From: Coriobacteriaceae bacterium AF45-21
GTDB taxonomy: Bacteria; Actinomycetota; Coriobacteriia; Coriobacteriales; Coriobacteriaceae
DNA: 11,234 nt
Reading direction: 5' to 3'
Assembly (NCBI GenBank): GCA_027682925.1
Contig: JAQCYU010000047.1
Coordinates: 1-11,234 of the forward strand
Shown: positions 1-7,040 of the stretch, piece after piece
How the letters are laid out: the number at the start of each line of letters is the position of its first letter
How positions within the stretch are numbered: the stretch's first letter is position 1
The notes under the pieces: model-generated
What the model saw: only the letters and a program-made list of their open reading frames with translations
Told to the model about the DNA's origin: nothing
Databases searched by the model: none
Position numbers and translations under genes: made by a program

Positions 1-720
1 GCGCGCACCTCGGCCGAGGACGCCGCCCCCGATGGCGACCACGCCGTGGGCCGTGGCGCCGAGGGCCCGCTACGCATCGCCGTGCCCAAGGGCTCGCTCA
101 AGGCCGATACGCTCGACGTGCTCGAGGCCGCGGGCTTGGATGTCTCGGAGCTGCGCGATCCCGGCCGTCACCTGATCGTGCGCGGCCGCGACACGCGTGC
201 CGGCGAGGGCACGGTCGGCGATATCGAGTTTGTCATCGTGCGTCCCAGCGATGCGCCCGCCTTTGTGGGCTGCGGCGGTGCCGATTGCGGCATCTGCGGT
301 TGGGACTCGCTTATCGAGGCAGACCTCAACCAGCTGCAGCTGGTCGATCTGGGTTACGGCCTGTGCACTTTCATTGAGGCGGAGCCCGCGTGGCGCGCTG
401 GTCAGGCTGAGCGCAACTATGCCCGTCGCGGGTCGCTTCGCGTGGCCACCAAGTATCCGCGCATCGCGAGCGCCTGGTATGCCGAGCGCGGCGTGAACGC
501 CGACATCGTTTCGCTGCACGGCAACATCGAGCTGGGCCCTATCGTCGGCATGACCGATCGCATCGTGGATATTACCGCCACGGGCGCCACGCTGCGCGAT
601 AACGACCTCGTTATTACTGGTCGCATCATGGACTGCACAGCGCGCTTCTTTGTCAATCCGGGCGCCGCACGTCTGGATCCGCGTGTACGCAATCTGGCAG
701 ATCGCTTGGCGGCAGCGTGA
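1..720 (+). CDS. hisG: ATP phosphoribosyltransferase catalytic subunit (short form), 5' end open
   Basis: HisG joins ATP and PRPP in the cytoplasm to give phosphoribosyl-ATP, the first and feedback-controlled step of histidine synthesis. Counting from the GTG at 46, the sequence shows RIAVPKGSL near the N-terminus, the SDAPAFVGCGGADCGICGWD segment, RVATKYP, and the PRPP-binding loop DITATGATLRDN. It lacks the C-terminal regulatory domain, so it is the roughly 210-220 residue short form that normally works with the regulatory subunit HisZ. The frame is open to the left edge, and the GTG at 46 has no ribosome site at proper spacing. The preceding 15 codons (Ala/Asp-rich) look like a linker, so the protein probably starts outside the window, perhaps as a HisZ-HisG fusion. 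Three cysteines (residues 76, 81 and 84 from GTG46) sit where relatives usually have other residues. Function is confident; the start is unknown. Confidence 0.93.
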   Translation, partial: ARTSAEDAAPDGDHAVGRGAEGPLRIAVPKGSLKADTLDVLEAAGLDVSELRDPGRHLIVRGRDTRAGEGTVGDIEFVIVRPSDAPAFVGCGGADCGICGWDSLIEADLNQLQLVDLGYGLCTFIEAEPAWRAGQAERNYARRGSLRVATKYPRIASAWYAERGVNADIVSLHGNIELGPIVGMTDRIVDITATGATLRDNDLVITGRIMDCTARFFVNPGAARLDPRVRNLADRLAAA

Positions 721-734
721 AGGACAAGCATTTT

Positions 735-751
735 GAGCCCGTTGCGGGCTC
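735..751 (+). promoter_or_regulatory. Short perfect hairpin after hisG
   Basis: A GAGCCCG arm (735-741) pairs perfectly with CGGGCTC (745-751) across a TTG loop, 14 nt after the hisG stop. There is no T-run after it, so it is not a normal terminator on its own. It could stabilise the hisG 3' end or act with the larger hairpin at 789-821. Confidence 0.5.
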
Positions 752-788
752 GGCACAATAGCGCGAGCACGCACGGGCGCCCCAGCGT

Positions 789-833
789 CCGGGCGGCGGG
801 CCGACTGACGCCGCCGCCCGGTCTCTCGTTTTT
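789..833 (+). terminator. Terminator- or attenuator-like hairpin between hisG and hisD
   Basis: An 11-bp perfect GC stem (CCGGGCGGCGG at 789-799, CCGCCGCCCGG at 811-821) with an 11-nt loop is followed seven bases later by T5 (829-833). The gap before the T-run is longer than usual, so termination may be partial. It lies 35 nt before the hisD ATG inside an otherwise tight operon, which suits an internal attenuator or an RNA-processing site lowering downstream expression. No histidine-rich leader peptide and no T-box sequence was seen near it. Confidence 0.55.
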
Positions 834-854
834 CGAACAAAAACCTCGACCGAT

Positions 855-860
855 AGGGGA
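855..860 (+). promoter_or_regulatory. Ribosome binding site that sets the hisD start
   Basis: AGGGGA lies 7 nt before the ATG at 868. It favours that ATG over the in-frame TTG at 733, which would add a 45-residue, Arg/Pro-rich N-terminus translated from the hairpin spacer. Confidence 0.6.
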
Positions 861-867
861 TACCGAT

Positions 868-2304
868 ATGAAGACTATCAAGCTTGCTCCCGGTGAGCGC
901 CTCGTTACCAACCAGCTCAACCGCAAGGGCGTGTTGCCGCAAAACATCGTCGATGCCGCCAGCGATATCGTGGCCAACGTGCGCGCTAACGGCGATGCTG
1001 CGGTGCGCGATTACTGTCAGCGTTTTGATGGTGTTGAGCTGCAGAGCTTCCGTCTACCGCAAGAGCAGATCGATGCCGCGCTCGAAGGCCTCGATTCCGC
1101 CTTTGTCGCGGCGCTCGAAAAGGCTGCACGCCAGATCCGCGAGTTCCACCAGCGCGAGGTCGAGCAGAGCTGGTTTACCACGCGCCCGGACGGCACGATG
1201 CTCGGCGTTAAGGTGACCCCGCTTGCCGCTGCCGGCATCTACGTGCCGGGCGGTCGTGCACAGTACCCTTCCACGGTGCTCATGAACGCCATTCCCGCCA
1301 AGGTGGCCGGCGTCAAGCGCGTGGTCATGGTGACCCCGCCGCAAAAGGATGGCCTGATCAGCCCCTATACACTCGCTGCGGCAAAGCTCGGCGGCGTGGA
1401 CGAGATCTATATGGTGGGCGGCGCCCAGGCCGTGGCCGCGCTGGCGTACGGTACCGAGACCATTCCGCGTGTCGACAAGATTACCGGCCCGGGTAACGCC
1501 TTTGTTGCCGCCGCCAAGCAGATTGTCTCGGGCGACGTGGGAATCGACATGGTTGCCGGTCCCTCCGAGGTCTGCGTGCTGGCCGACGCCACGGCCAAGC
1601 CTATGGTGGTCGCGGCCGACCTGATGGCCCAGGCCGAGCACGATCCGCTGGCGGCCTGCTATCTGGTGACCTGCGACGAGCAGTTTGCGCGTGAGGTTGA
1701 GGCAGGTATCGACATCCTGGTGGCACAGTCCCCGCGTGCCGAGATCACGCGTGCCTCGCTCGACAACGAAGGCACCATCGTGGTTGCCGCCGACATGGCG
1801 GCTGCCGTCGAGGTCGTGAACACGGTGGCGCCCGAGCACCTTGAGCTGCACTGCAAGGATGCGATGGGCCTGCTCGGCGGTATTCGCAACGCCGGCGCCA
1901 TCTTTGTGGGCGCTTGGAGTTCAGAGCCGCTTGGCGATTATGTTGCTGGCCCCAACCACACGCTGCCGACCGGCGGCACGGCCATGTTCTCTAACCCGCT
2001 TTCGGTCGAAGAGTTCGTCAAGCGCTCGAGTGTCATTTGCTATACACCCGAGGGCCTGCTCTCGGACGCTCCCGCCACACAGCGTCTAGCCGAGGCCGAG
2101 GGGCTGTGGGCACACGCGCTTTCGGCCGCACTGCGTCGCCGCGTGTTGGAGCAGGGCGAGGGTGCCGTGAGCGCCGAGTCGCTCGCCGCGGCCGACCTGA
2201 CCAAGGTTGCCTGGCCGGGCGACGCCGTGGAGACGGTTGCCGAGGGAGTGAACCTGGCGGCTGCAAGCGCGGATGGCGTTGGCCCGACTGGCAAGGAGGC
2301 CTAA
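868..2304 (+). CDS. hisD: Histidinol dehydrogenase
   Basis: HisD is a cytoplasmic zinc enzyme that oxidises L-histidinol through the aldehyde to L-histidine with two NAD+, the last two steps of the pathway. Family blocks appear in order: [64 protein letters not shown] and [15 protein letters not shown]. The expected zinc ligands are Q255, H258, D357 and H416, and the catalytic pair is E323-H324, each within about four residues of the E. coli numbering. The start is ATG 868, set by AGGGGA 7 nt upstream. At 478 residues it is longer than the usual ~430; the extra ~47 residues are an Ala/Glu-rich tail after H416 that ends right before hisC. It is separated from hisG by 147 nt of hairpin-containing spacer and from hisC by one base. 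Confidence 0.97.
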   Translation: MKTIKLAPGERLVTNQLNRKGVLPQNIVDAASDIVANVRANGDAAVRDYCQRFDGVELQSFRLPQEQIDAALEGLDSAFVAALEKAARQIREFHQREVEQSWFTTRPDGTMLGVKVTPLAAAGIYVPGGRAQYPSTVLMNAIPAKVAGVKRVVMVTPPQKDGLISPYTLAAAKLGGVDEIYMVGGAQAVAALAYGTETIPRVDKITGPGNAFVAAAKQIVSGDVGIDMVAGPSEVCVLADATAKPMVVAADLMAQAEHDPLAACYLVTCDEQFAREVEAGIDILVAQSPRAEITRASLDNEGTIVVAADMAAAVEVVNTVAPEHLELHCKDAMGLLGGIRNAGAIFVGAWSSEPLGDYVAGPNHTLPTGGTAMFSNPLSVEEFVKRSSVICYTPEGLLSDAPATQRLAEAEGLWAHALSAALRRRVLEQGEGAVSAESLAAADLTKVAWPGDAVETVAEGVNLAAASADGVGPTGKEA

Positions 2305-2305
2305 T

Positions 2306-3421
2306 ATGGCCGAACTCACGCCTCGCATGAAGGAGCTCGTCCAGCCCTACTTGGCCGGCATTGAGCCCTACGATCCCAACTTTACGCCCACGCGCATCAA
2401 CCTTTCGGCCAACGAGAACACCTATCCCGTGCCGGCTGGCGTGCGCGAGGCGATTGACGCGGCCCTGGCTGCCACGCCGCTCAACCGCTACCCCGATCCC
2501 ATGTCCAACGATCTGCGCGACGAGCTGGCCGCTTGGCATGGCGTGACGCGCGAGAACGTCTGCGTGGGCAACGGCGGCGACGAGCTGCTCTATAACTACC
2601 TGCTGGCGTTTGGCGGTGCGGGGCGGACCCTGCTCAACTGTCCGCCGTGCTTTAGCGAGTACGCGTTCTTTGCGTCGCTCTGTCAGACCAAGGTGCTCGA
2701 CGTGTGGCGCGACCCCGCGACCTTTGAGCTCGACCAGGCAGCCGTGCTTGCGGCGGCGCCCGAGTGCAACCTGGCGATCGTGACCTCGCCCAATAACCCC
2801 ACGGGCGACGTGGCGCCGCTCGACTTTGTCGCGGCGCTGTGCGATGCGTGCCCCGGCATGGTCATGGTCGACGAGGCCTACGTTGAGTTTGCCGACGATT
2901 CGTTTGGCGCGGCCACCACGGCGCAGGGACTTATCGCCGAGCATCCCAACCTGGTGATTCTGCATACGTTGTCCAAGGCGTTTAGCGCTGCCGGTACGCG
3001 TCTGGGTTACGTGATCGCGGCACCCGAAGTCATCGACGTGTTTGCGGCGATTCGCCAGATCTATTCGGTCAATGTGCTGAGCCAGGCGGCGGCGCTTGCC
3101 TGCGTGCGTGCCCGCGATGCGTACGCGCCCGTGGTGGCACAGGTCGCATCCGAGCGCGAGCGCGAGCTGTGCGTCCTGCGCGCAATGGCTGCCGAGGGCC
3201 TGCCCGTGGAGGTATGGCCGAGCGCGGCGAACTTTGTGCTCGTGCGCACGCCGCATGCCACGCGCGTGCGCGAGCGTCTGCGCGACGAGTATTCAATTTT
3301 GGTGCGCGACTTTAGCTACGCGCCGGGGCTCGCGGACTGCCTGCGCATTACCGTGGGTACCCCGCAAGAAAACGACGAGGTGCTGGCCGCGTTTGCCGCG
3401 CTGGTGAAGGAGGAGATGTAG
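2306..3421 (+). CDS. hisC: Histidinol-phosphate aminotransferase
   Basis: HisC is a PLP enzyme (fold type I, class II aminotransferase) that converts imidazole-acetol phosphate and glutamate to histidinol phosphate and 2-oxoglutarate. The protein has 371 residues, normal for the family. It shows NLSANENTYP, NRYPDPMSNDLR, the cofactor-phosphate region VCVGNGGDELL, TSPNNPTGDV, VDEAYVEFAD, and the Schiff-base lysine K224 in HTLSKAFSAAGTRLGY, then ANFVLVRTP and LRITVGTPQEN near the end. The ATG at 2306 follows AAGGAGG (2293-2299) and lies one base after the hisD stop, so coupled translation is likely. HisC-type enzymes can also transaminate aromatic keto acids, but operon position makes histidine the main role. 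Confidence 0.96.
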   Translation: MAELTPRMKELVQPYLAGIEPYDPNFTPTRINLSANENTYPVPAGVREAIDAALAATPLNRYPDPMSNDLRDELAAWHGVTRENVCVGNGGDELLYNYLLAFGGAGRTLLNCPPCFSEYAFFASLCQTKVLDVWRDPATFELDQAAVLAAAPECNLAIVTSPNNPTGDVAPLDFVAALCDACPGMVMVDEAYVEFADDSFGAATTAQGLIAEHPNLVILHTLSKAFSAAGTRLGYVIAAPEVIDVFAAIRQIYSVNVLSQAAALACVRARDAYAPVVAQVASERERELCVLRAMAAEGLPVEVWPSAANFVLVRTPHATRVRERLRDEYSILVRDFSYAPGLADCLRITVGTPQENDEVLAAFAALVKEEM

Positions 3422-4009
3422 ATGGACCGCTATGCCGAGGTAACCCGCAAGACGGGCGAGACCGACATTGTCGTAAAGCTCGACCTGGACGGATCTGGCG
3501 TGTGCGATATCTCGACCGGCGTGCCGTTTTTCGACCACATGCTCAACGCCTTTGGCCGCCATGGTCTGTTCGATCTGACGGTGCACGCGGTGGGCGACGT
3601 TGAGGTCGACGCGCACCACACCGTCGAGGACACGGGCATTGTGCTGGGCGAGGCGTTTTGCCAGGCGCTGGGCGACAAGGCGGGTATTACGCGCTTTGCC
3701 GACGCGGCGATTGCCATGGACGAGACGCTCGTGATGGCCGCCGTGGACATTTCGGGTCGCGGCCAGGCCTATTGCGAGCTGCCCGTGCCGACCGAGCGCG
3801 TGGGTAGCTTTGATACTGAGCTAGCCGTCGAGTTCTTCTATGCCTTCGCGCGTGACGCCAAGCTCACGCTGCACGTGCGCGAGCTGGCGGGCGGCAACTC
3901 GCATCACATTATCGAGGCCGCCTTTAAGGCCGTGGGCCGTACGATGCGTCACGCCTGCGAGCTCGATCCCCGCGTGCAGGGCATCCCCAGCACCAAGGGC
4001 TCGCTGTAA
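3422..4009 (+). CDS. hisB: Imidazoleglycerol-phosphate dehydratase, monofunctional
   Basis: HisB removes water from imidazole-glycerol phosphate to form imidazole-acetol phosphate and works as a manganese-dependent 24-mer. The 195-residue protein is the dehydratase alone; it has no N-terminal HAD phosphatase domain as in E. coli HisB, so histidinol phosphate must be dephosphorylated by another enzyme. The metal-binding repeats are clear: FFDHML (H39), DAHHTVEDTG (H65, H66, E69) and GNSHHIIEA (H161, H162, E165). The C-terminus PSTKGSL is typical. The ATG follows the hisC TAG without a gap, with AAGGAGG at 3407-3413 inside the hisC end. The PHP phosphatase at 7386-8296 is the likely missing partner activity. 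Confidence 0.97.
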   Translation: MDRYAEVTRKTGETDIVVKLDLDGSGVCDISTGVPFFDHMLNAFGRHGLFDLTVHAVGDVEVDAHHTVEDTGIVLGEAFCQALGDKAGITRFADAAIAMDETLVMAAVDISGRGQAYCELPVPTERVGSFDTELAVEFFYAFARDAKLTLHVRELAGGNSHHIIEAAFKAVGRTMRHACELDPRVQGIPSTKGSL

Positions 4010-4022
4010 CCGTCACAAGGGT

Positions 4023-4063
4023 AAAACCACCACGAAGATGCCTGTCCCCTTTGTGGTGGTTTT
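4023..4063. terminator. 11-bp hairpin between hisB and hisH
   Basis: AAAACCACCAC (4023-4033) pairs perfectly with GTGGTGGTTTT (4053-4063) across a 19-nt loop. The T4 on one strand and the mirrored A4 on the other give it the look of a weak bidirectional terminator, although it lies inside the operon. CACAAGGG at 4014-4021 could also pair with CCCCTTTGTG at 4046-4055, giving a competing fold. The minus-strand loop has GGGGAC at positions 4-9, exactly as in the hairpin at 7354-7386. It may be a dispersed intergenic element. Confidence 0.55.
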
Positions 4064-4077
4064 GGATGATGAGAAGT

Positions 4078-4084
4078 GGAGGGG
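4078..4084 (+). promoter_or_regulatory. Ribosome binding site that sets the hisH GTG start
   Basis: GGAGGGG lies just before the GTG at 4089, the only start codon close to the conserved KIVVVDY strand in this frame. The two ATG codons at 4066 and 4069 are in a different frame. Confidence 0.6.
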
Positions 4085-4088
4085 TCGC

Positions 4089-4790
4089 GTGGGCGAACCG
4101 AAGATCGTGGTGGTCGACTACCACAAGGGTAACTTGTCGAGCGTCGTGCGCGGGCTTGCGCGCGCCGGTGCCGCCGCCTGCACGTCGGACGATCCGGAGC
4201 AGATCCGCAATGCCGACGGCCTGGTCATCCCGGGCGTGGGCGCGTTCTATGACGCGATTGCCTTTATGCGCCAGAGCGGCGAGGAGGTGGCCGTGCTCGA
4301 TGCCGTTGCCGCCGGAACTCCGCTGCTCGGCATCTGCCTGGGCCTTCAGCTATTTTTTGAGCGCGGCAACGAGGGCGTGCCTACGGACGAGGGCGCGGAC
4401 GCGGACGACGATGCCTCCGAGCAGGTCGGTGGTCCCTGGGTCGATGGCCTGGGCATTATGCGCGGTTCGTGCGCGCGCTTGGAGTCGAGCCGCCTGAAGG
4501 TCCCGCACGTGGGCTGGGACCAGGTGCACATGACGCCTGCCGGCGCGGCCGATCCGCTGCTCGCCGGTTTTGCCGAGGGCGCCAATATGTACTTCACCCA
4601 CAGCTACGCGGTGGCAGGCGATGCCGATGCCGCCGATGTTCTGGCGCGCACGCACTATACGCGGAGTTTCCCGTGCATCGTGCGCCACGGCAACGTGTGG
4701 GGCTGCCAGTTCCATCCCGAGAAATCCTCTGCGCTGGGTCAGCGCATCCTAAAGAACTTCGTCAACATCGTCGAGGAGGCTGGCCGATGA
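4089..4790 (+). CDS. hisH: Imidazole glycerol phosphate synthase, glutaminase subunit
   Basis: HisH is a class I glutamine amidotransferase that hydrolyses glutamine and passes ammonia through the HisF barrel. The sequence begins KIVVVDYHKGNLSSV and has PGVGAF, the nucleophile loop GICLGLQLFFERG with C83, PHVGWDQV, YFTHSYAV, and the QFHPEKS motif giving H209 and E211, so the C-H-E triad is complete. At 233 residues it is longer than the usual 200-215; an acidic insert at about residues 96-116 (PTDEGADADDD...) after the nucleophile loop explains the difference. The GTG start with GGAGGGG upstream is the best choice. The TGA overlaps the hisA start in an ATGA. Confidence 0.95.
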   Translation: MGEPKIVVVDYHKGNLSSVVRGLARAGAAACTSDDPEQIRNADGLVIPGVGAFYDAIAFMRQSGEEVAVLDAVAAGTPLLGICLGLQLFFERGNEGVPTDEGADADDDASEQVGGPWVDGLGIMRGSCARLESSRLKVPHVGWDQVHMTPAGAADPLLAGFAEGANMYFTHSYAVAGDADAADVLARTHYTRSFPCIVRHGNVWGCQFHPEKSSALGQRILKNFVNIVEEAGR

Positions 4791-5530
4791 TCCTGTTTCC
4801 CGCAATCGATCTGATCGGCGGCAAGGTCGTGCGCCTGGAGCGTGGCGACCGCAGACGCTGCAAGGTATATTCCGACGACCCCGTTGCCGTTGCCCGCTCC
4901 TTTGCCAAGCAGGGCGCGAGCTGGGTGCACGTCGTCGACCTGTCCGCTGCCTTTGGCGAGGACGAGGACGCGTGCGCTGCCAACTCGGCGGCAATCGAGG
5001 CCATCTGCGGCGTCGACGGTCTGTCCGTGGACGTGGGCGGCGGCGTTCGTTCGCTCGCGCGTATCGACGAGCTGGCCAGCTACGGCGCGCGTCGCATCGC
5101 ACTGGGCACGGTGCTCGTGACCGAGCCGGGTTTTGCCGAGGTAGCAGCTCGCGGCTTTGGCGAGCTGCTGGTGGCTGACATTGCCGCACGCGACGGTCAA
5201 GTCAAGGTGAACGGCTGGCGTGACGGCGCGGGCGTGGCACTCGACGACGCTGTGGCGCAGCTCACCGAGCTGGGCTTTAAGCACCTGGTCTACACTGACA
5301 TCGCGCGCGACGGCATGCAGACGGGCATCGATGTGGCGGCGTATCGTCATGTGGCCGAGGTCGCGGGCTTTCCCGTCGTGGCGTCGGGTGGTATCTCGAC
5401 GCTCGACGATATCCGCGCGCTTGCCGCGGTGGGTGAGGACGCCATCGAGGGTGCCATCACCGGTCGTGCGCTCTACGAGGGCAACTTTACGCTGGCCCAG
5501 GCGTTGGTCGCCGCCCGAGGGGAGGAGTAG
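4787..5530 (+). CDS. hisA: ProFAR isomerase
   Basis: HisA is a cytoplasmic (beta/alpha)8-barrel that performs the Amadori rearrangement of ProFAR to PRFAR. It has 247 residues, the usual length. The opening LFPAIDLIGGKVVRLERGD carries the first catalytic aspartate D8; D131 in VADIAARDGQVKVNGW is the second. The two phosphate-binding halves are visible as VDVGGGVRS and VVASGGIST, and YTDIARDGM follows the family pattern. The start ATG overlaps the hisH TGA (ATGA) and has GAGGAGG at 4773-4779, so translation is coupled. In some actinobacteria this gene is PriA, which also does the TrpF reaction; sequence reading alone does not settle that here. Confidence 0.95.
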   Translation: MILFPAIDLIGGKVVRLERGDRRRCKVYSDDPVAVARSFAKQGASWVHVVDLSAAFGEDEDACAANSAAIEAICGVDGLSVDVGGGVRSLARIDELASYGARRIALGTVLVTEPGFAEVAARGFGELLVADIAARDGQVKVNGWRDGAGVALDDAVAQLTELGFKHLVYTDIARDGMQTGIDVAAYRHVAEVAGFPVVASGGISTLDDIRALAAVGEDAIEGAITGRALYEGNFTLAQALVAARGEE

Positions 5531-5533
5531 CCC

Positions 5534-6316
5534 ATGCTTACCAAACGCGTGATTCCCTGTCTGGATGTTAAGGACGGTCGCGTGGTCAAGGGCGTCAACT
5601 TTGTGAGCCTGCGCGATGCGGGCGACCCGGTGGAGCTGGCCCGCGCCTACGACCGCGAGGGTGCAGACGAGGTCGTTTTTTTGGACATTACCGCGACGAG
5701 CGACAACCGCGCGACGACCATCGAGATGGCGGCGCGCGCGGCCGAGGAGCTCGCTATTCCCTATACCGTGGGCGGCGGTTTCCGCGACTTGGCGGGCATG
5801 CGGACTATGGTTGCCGCCGGCGCCGACAAGGTGTCGCTTAACTCTGCCGCAGTGCGCGATCCGTCGTTGATCAGCCAGGCCGCTGCGGCGTTTGGCAGCC
5901 AGGCCGTGGTCGTGGCGATCGATGCCAAACGCGTCGGCCTGCCCGGGGAGCCAGGTGCCGACAAGTGGGAGGTCTTTACGGCGGGCGGCCGCAACGCTAC
6001 GGGTATCGACGCGGTGGCGTGGGCCGAGGAAGCGGCTCGTCGCGGCGCCGGTGAGATCTTGCTCACCAGCATGGATCGCGATGGCACCAAGGCCGGCTTT
6101 GACCTGGCGCTCACCCGTGCCGTGGCGCGCGCGGTACCGATTCCCGTCATCGCGAGCGGCGGCGTGGGTACGCTCGAGCATTTTGCCGAGGGCGTGATCG
6201 AGGGCGAGGCCGATGCCGTGCTGGCGGCCAGCGTCTTTCACTTTGGAACTTTCAGCATTCGCCAGGTGAAGGAGTATATGGCCAGCCAAGGCATCCCTGT
6301 GAGGCTGGACTTCTAG
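5534..6316 (+). CDS. hisF: Imidazole glycerol phosphate synthase, cyclase subunit
   Basis: HisF is the barrel partner of HisH. It uses ammonia delivered through its core to split PRFAR into imidazole-glycerol phosphate and AICAR, the latter feeding purine synthesis. The 260-residue protein starts [20 protein letters not shown] with catalytic D11; D130 lies in VVVAIDAKR. Other family blocks are [54 protein letters not shown] and [13 protein letters not shown]. The ATG is three bases after the hisA stop with GGGGAGGAG just upstream. It is the last intact gene of the packed block; a 146-nt spacer with a large palindrome follows. Confidence 0.97.
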   Translation: MLTKRVIPCLDVKDGRVVKGVNFVSLRDAGDPVELARAYDREGADEVVFLDITATSDNRATTIEMAARAAEELAIPYTVGGGFRDLAGMRTMVAAGADKVSLNSAAVRDPSLISQAAAAFGSQAVVVAIDAKRVGLPGEPGADKWEVFTAGGRNATGIDAVAWAEEAARRGAGEILLTSMDRDGTKAGFDLALTRAVARAVPIPVIASGGVGTLEHFAEGVIEGEADAVLAASVFHFGTFSIRQVKEYMASQGIPVRLDF

Positions 6317-6329
6317 TGCTGCGGCTTGC

Positions 6330-6415
6330 CCAGGCACCGCATCTTGCCGCTCAAACCGTCGCTCGCGTACCAAAGTACGCGTCGCTCCTCTTTCGCGGCA
6401 ACCTGCGGCACCTGG
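6330..6415. repeat. 86-nt imperfect palindrome between hisF and hisI
   Basis: The outer arms 6330-6350 and 6395-6415 pair over 21 nt with four mismatches. At the centre CGCGTAC (6364-6370) and GTACGCG (6375-6381) form a perfect stem with a CAAA loop, separated from the outer arms by unpaired flanks. No T-run follows, so a simple terminator is unlikely. It resembles a REP or palindromic dispersed element, or an RNA-processing structure that lowers hisI-hisE expression. The rest of the spacer up to the hisI start shows nothing recognisable. Confidence 0.6.
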
Positions 6416-6462
6416 ACAACCCTCGCCGACCTGTGGGATTTCGTTTGTTACTTGGGAGAATG

Positions 6463-6801
6463 ATGACTGAGGTAATAAATGCTACCGAGCTTAAATACGC
6501 GCCCGCGGCTGATTCCTTGCGTGGTTCAGCAGCATGACACCGGTGAGGTGCTTATGGTTGCTTGGATGAACGAGGAATCGGTGGGGCTGACGCTCAAGAC
6601 CGGGACCACGTGGTTTGGAGTCGCAGCCGTCAGGAGCTCTGGAACAAGGGCGCGACGAGTGGCAACATGCAGGAGGTCAAGGAGCTCTGGGCCGACTGCG
6701 ATAGCGATACGCTGCTGGTCAAGGTGGACTCACCGGGCCCGGCCTGCCATACCGGCAACCGTACCTGCTTCTTTAAGCGCGTGGAAGGGGGAGTGCGATG
6801 A
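6463..6801 (+). pseudogene. hisI: Phosphoribosyl-AMP cyclohydrolase, two frameshifts
   Basis: HisI opens the adenine ring of phosphoribosyl-AMP using zinc. The remains are clear but spread over two frames: [10 protein letters not shown] (frame of ATG 6463), then [23 protein letters not shown] in the next frame from about 6509, then [23 protein letters not shown] and [13 protein letters not shown] back in the first frame. The first shift, near 6505-6514, loses the conserved Gly before LIP and fits an 8-bp deletion between two GCTGAT copies. The second, at 6614-6616, is a TTTT-to-TTT loss that turns WFWSRSR into WFGVAA. Repaired, it would encode 115 residues, normal for the family. As written, the ATG 6463 frame stops at 6535-6537. 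Real decay and sequencing error are both possible. The end overlaps the next gene in an ATGA. Confidence 0.85.
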
Positions 6802-7025
6802 AAGTCGTGACGCCGTTCGAGGTCGCCGAATGCAACACCGAGCTCCTCCGCGCGGGCGTGCCATGCCGCGTGCACCTGACTGATGCCTGCGGGGCGCAGT
6901 CGCTTTGGCTCGAGGCCGAGAAGGAAAGGCTCGATGAGGCCCATGCCGTCATCGTCGAGTTCTTTGAGAAAAAGGGCGCAAAGCCTCGGTTCGATGAGGC
7001 CGGTACCTACTTTACGCTGCAGTAA
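6798..7025 (+). CDS. Small conserved-looking protein inside the his operon, function unknown
   Basis: This 75-residue acidic protein has no signal peptide or membrane segment. The ATG overlaps the hisI stop (ATGA), and GGAAGGGGGA lies just upstream, so it is translated as part of the operon. It has a short N-terminal strand (MKVVTPF), three cysteines (12, 23 and 31) around [17 protein letters not shown], a charged helix at about residues 40-64, and a final aromatic strand GTYFTLQ. I do not firmly recognise it; the LTDAC stretch resembles a small family I recall as RDAC proteins in Coriobacteriia, which also has no known function. Position between hisI and hisE, which act on adjacent intermediates, suggests a link to that part of the pathway. 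Confidence 0.8.
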   Translation: MKVVTPFEVAECNTELLRAGVPCRVHLTDACGAQSLWLEAEKERLDEAHAVIVEFFEKKGAKPRFDEAGTYFTLQ

Positions 7026-7040
7026 CGAGAGGAAATAACC

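Noticed and set aside
731..759. Possible promoter TTTTGA-N17-CACAAT before hisD
   Set aside because: The matches to consensus are weak (3/6 and 4/6) and it overlaps a perfect hairpin, so it is not supported as a feature.
733..867. TTG start for hisD at 733 giving a longer protein
   Set aside because: The added residues are translated hairpin spacer with no HisD similarity, and the ATG at 868 has a good ribosome site and matches the family N-terminus.
70..942. Long minus-strand open frames opposite hisG, and similar ones opposite hisD, hisC and hisA-hisF
   Set aside because: They are shadow frames typical of high-GC coding DNA: no family motifs, no ribosome sites, and they lie opposite well-recognised genes.
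4066..4071. ATG codons at 4066 and 4069 as hisH starts
   Set aside because: They are in a different frame from the hisH protein.
6316..6462. Possible early coding start for hisI in the hisF-hisI spacer
   Set aside because: The frame is open only because the spacer is GC-rich and palindromic; the predicted peptide is unlike HisI, while ATG 6463 has GGGAG 4 nt upstream and leads into TELKYAP.
6479..6883. A 134-residue frame across hisI and the next gene
   Set aside because: Only its first part (LIPCVVQ to about TWF) matches HisI; beyond 6616 it is an out-of-frame reading of hisI and of the small gene.
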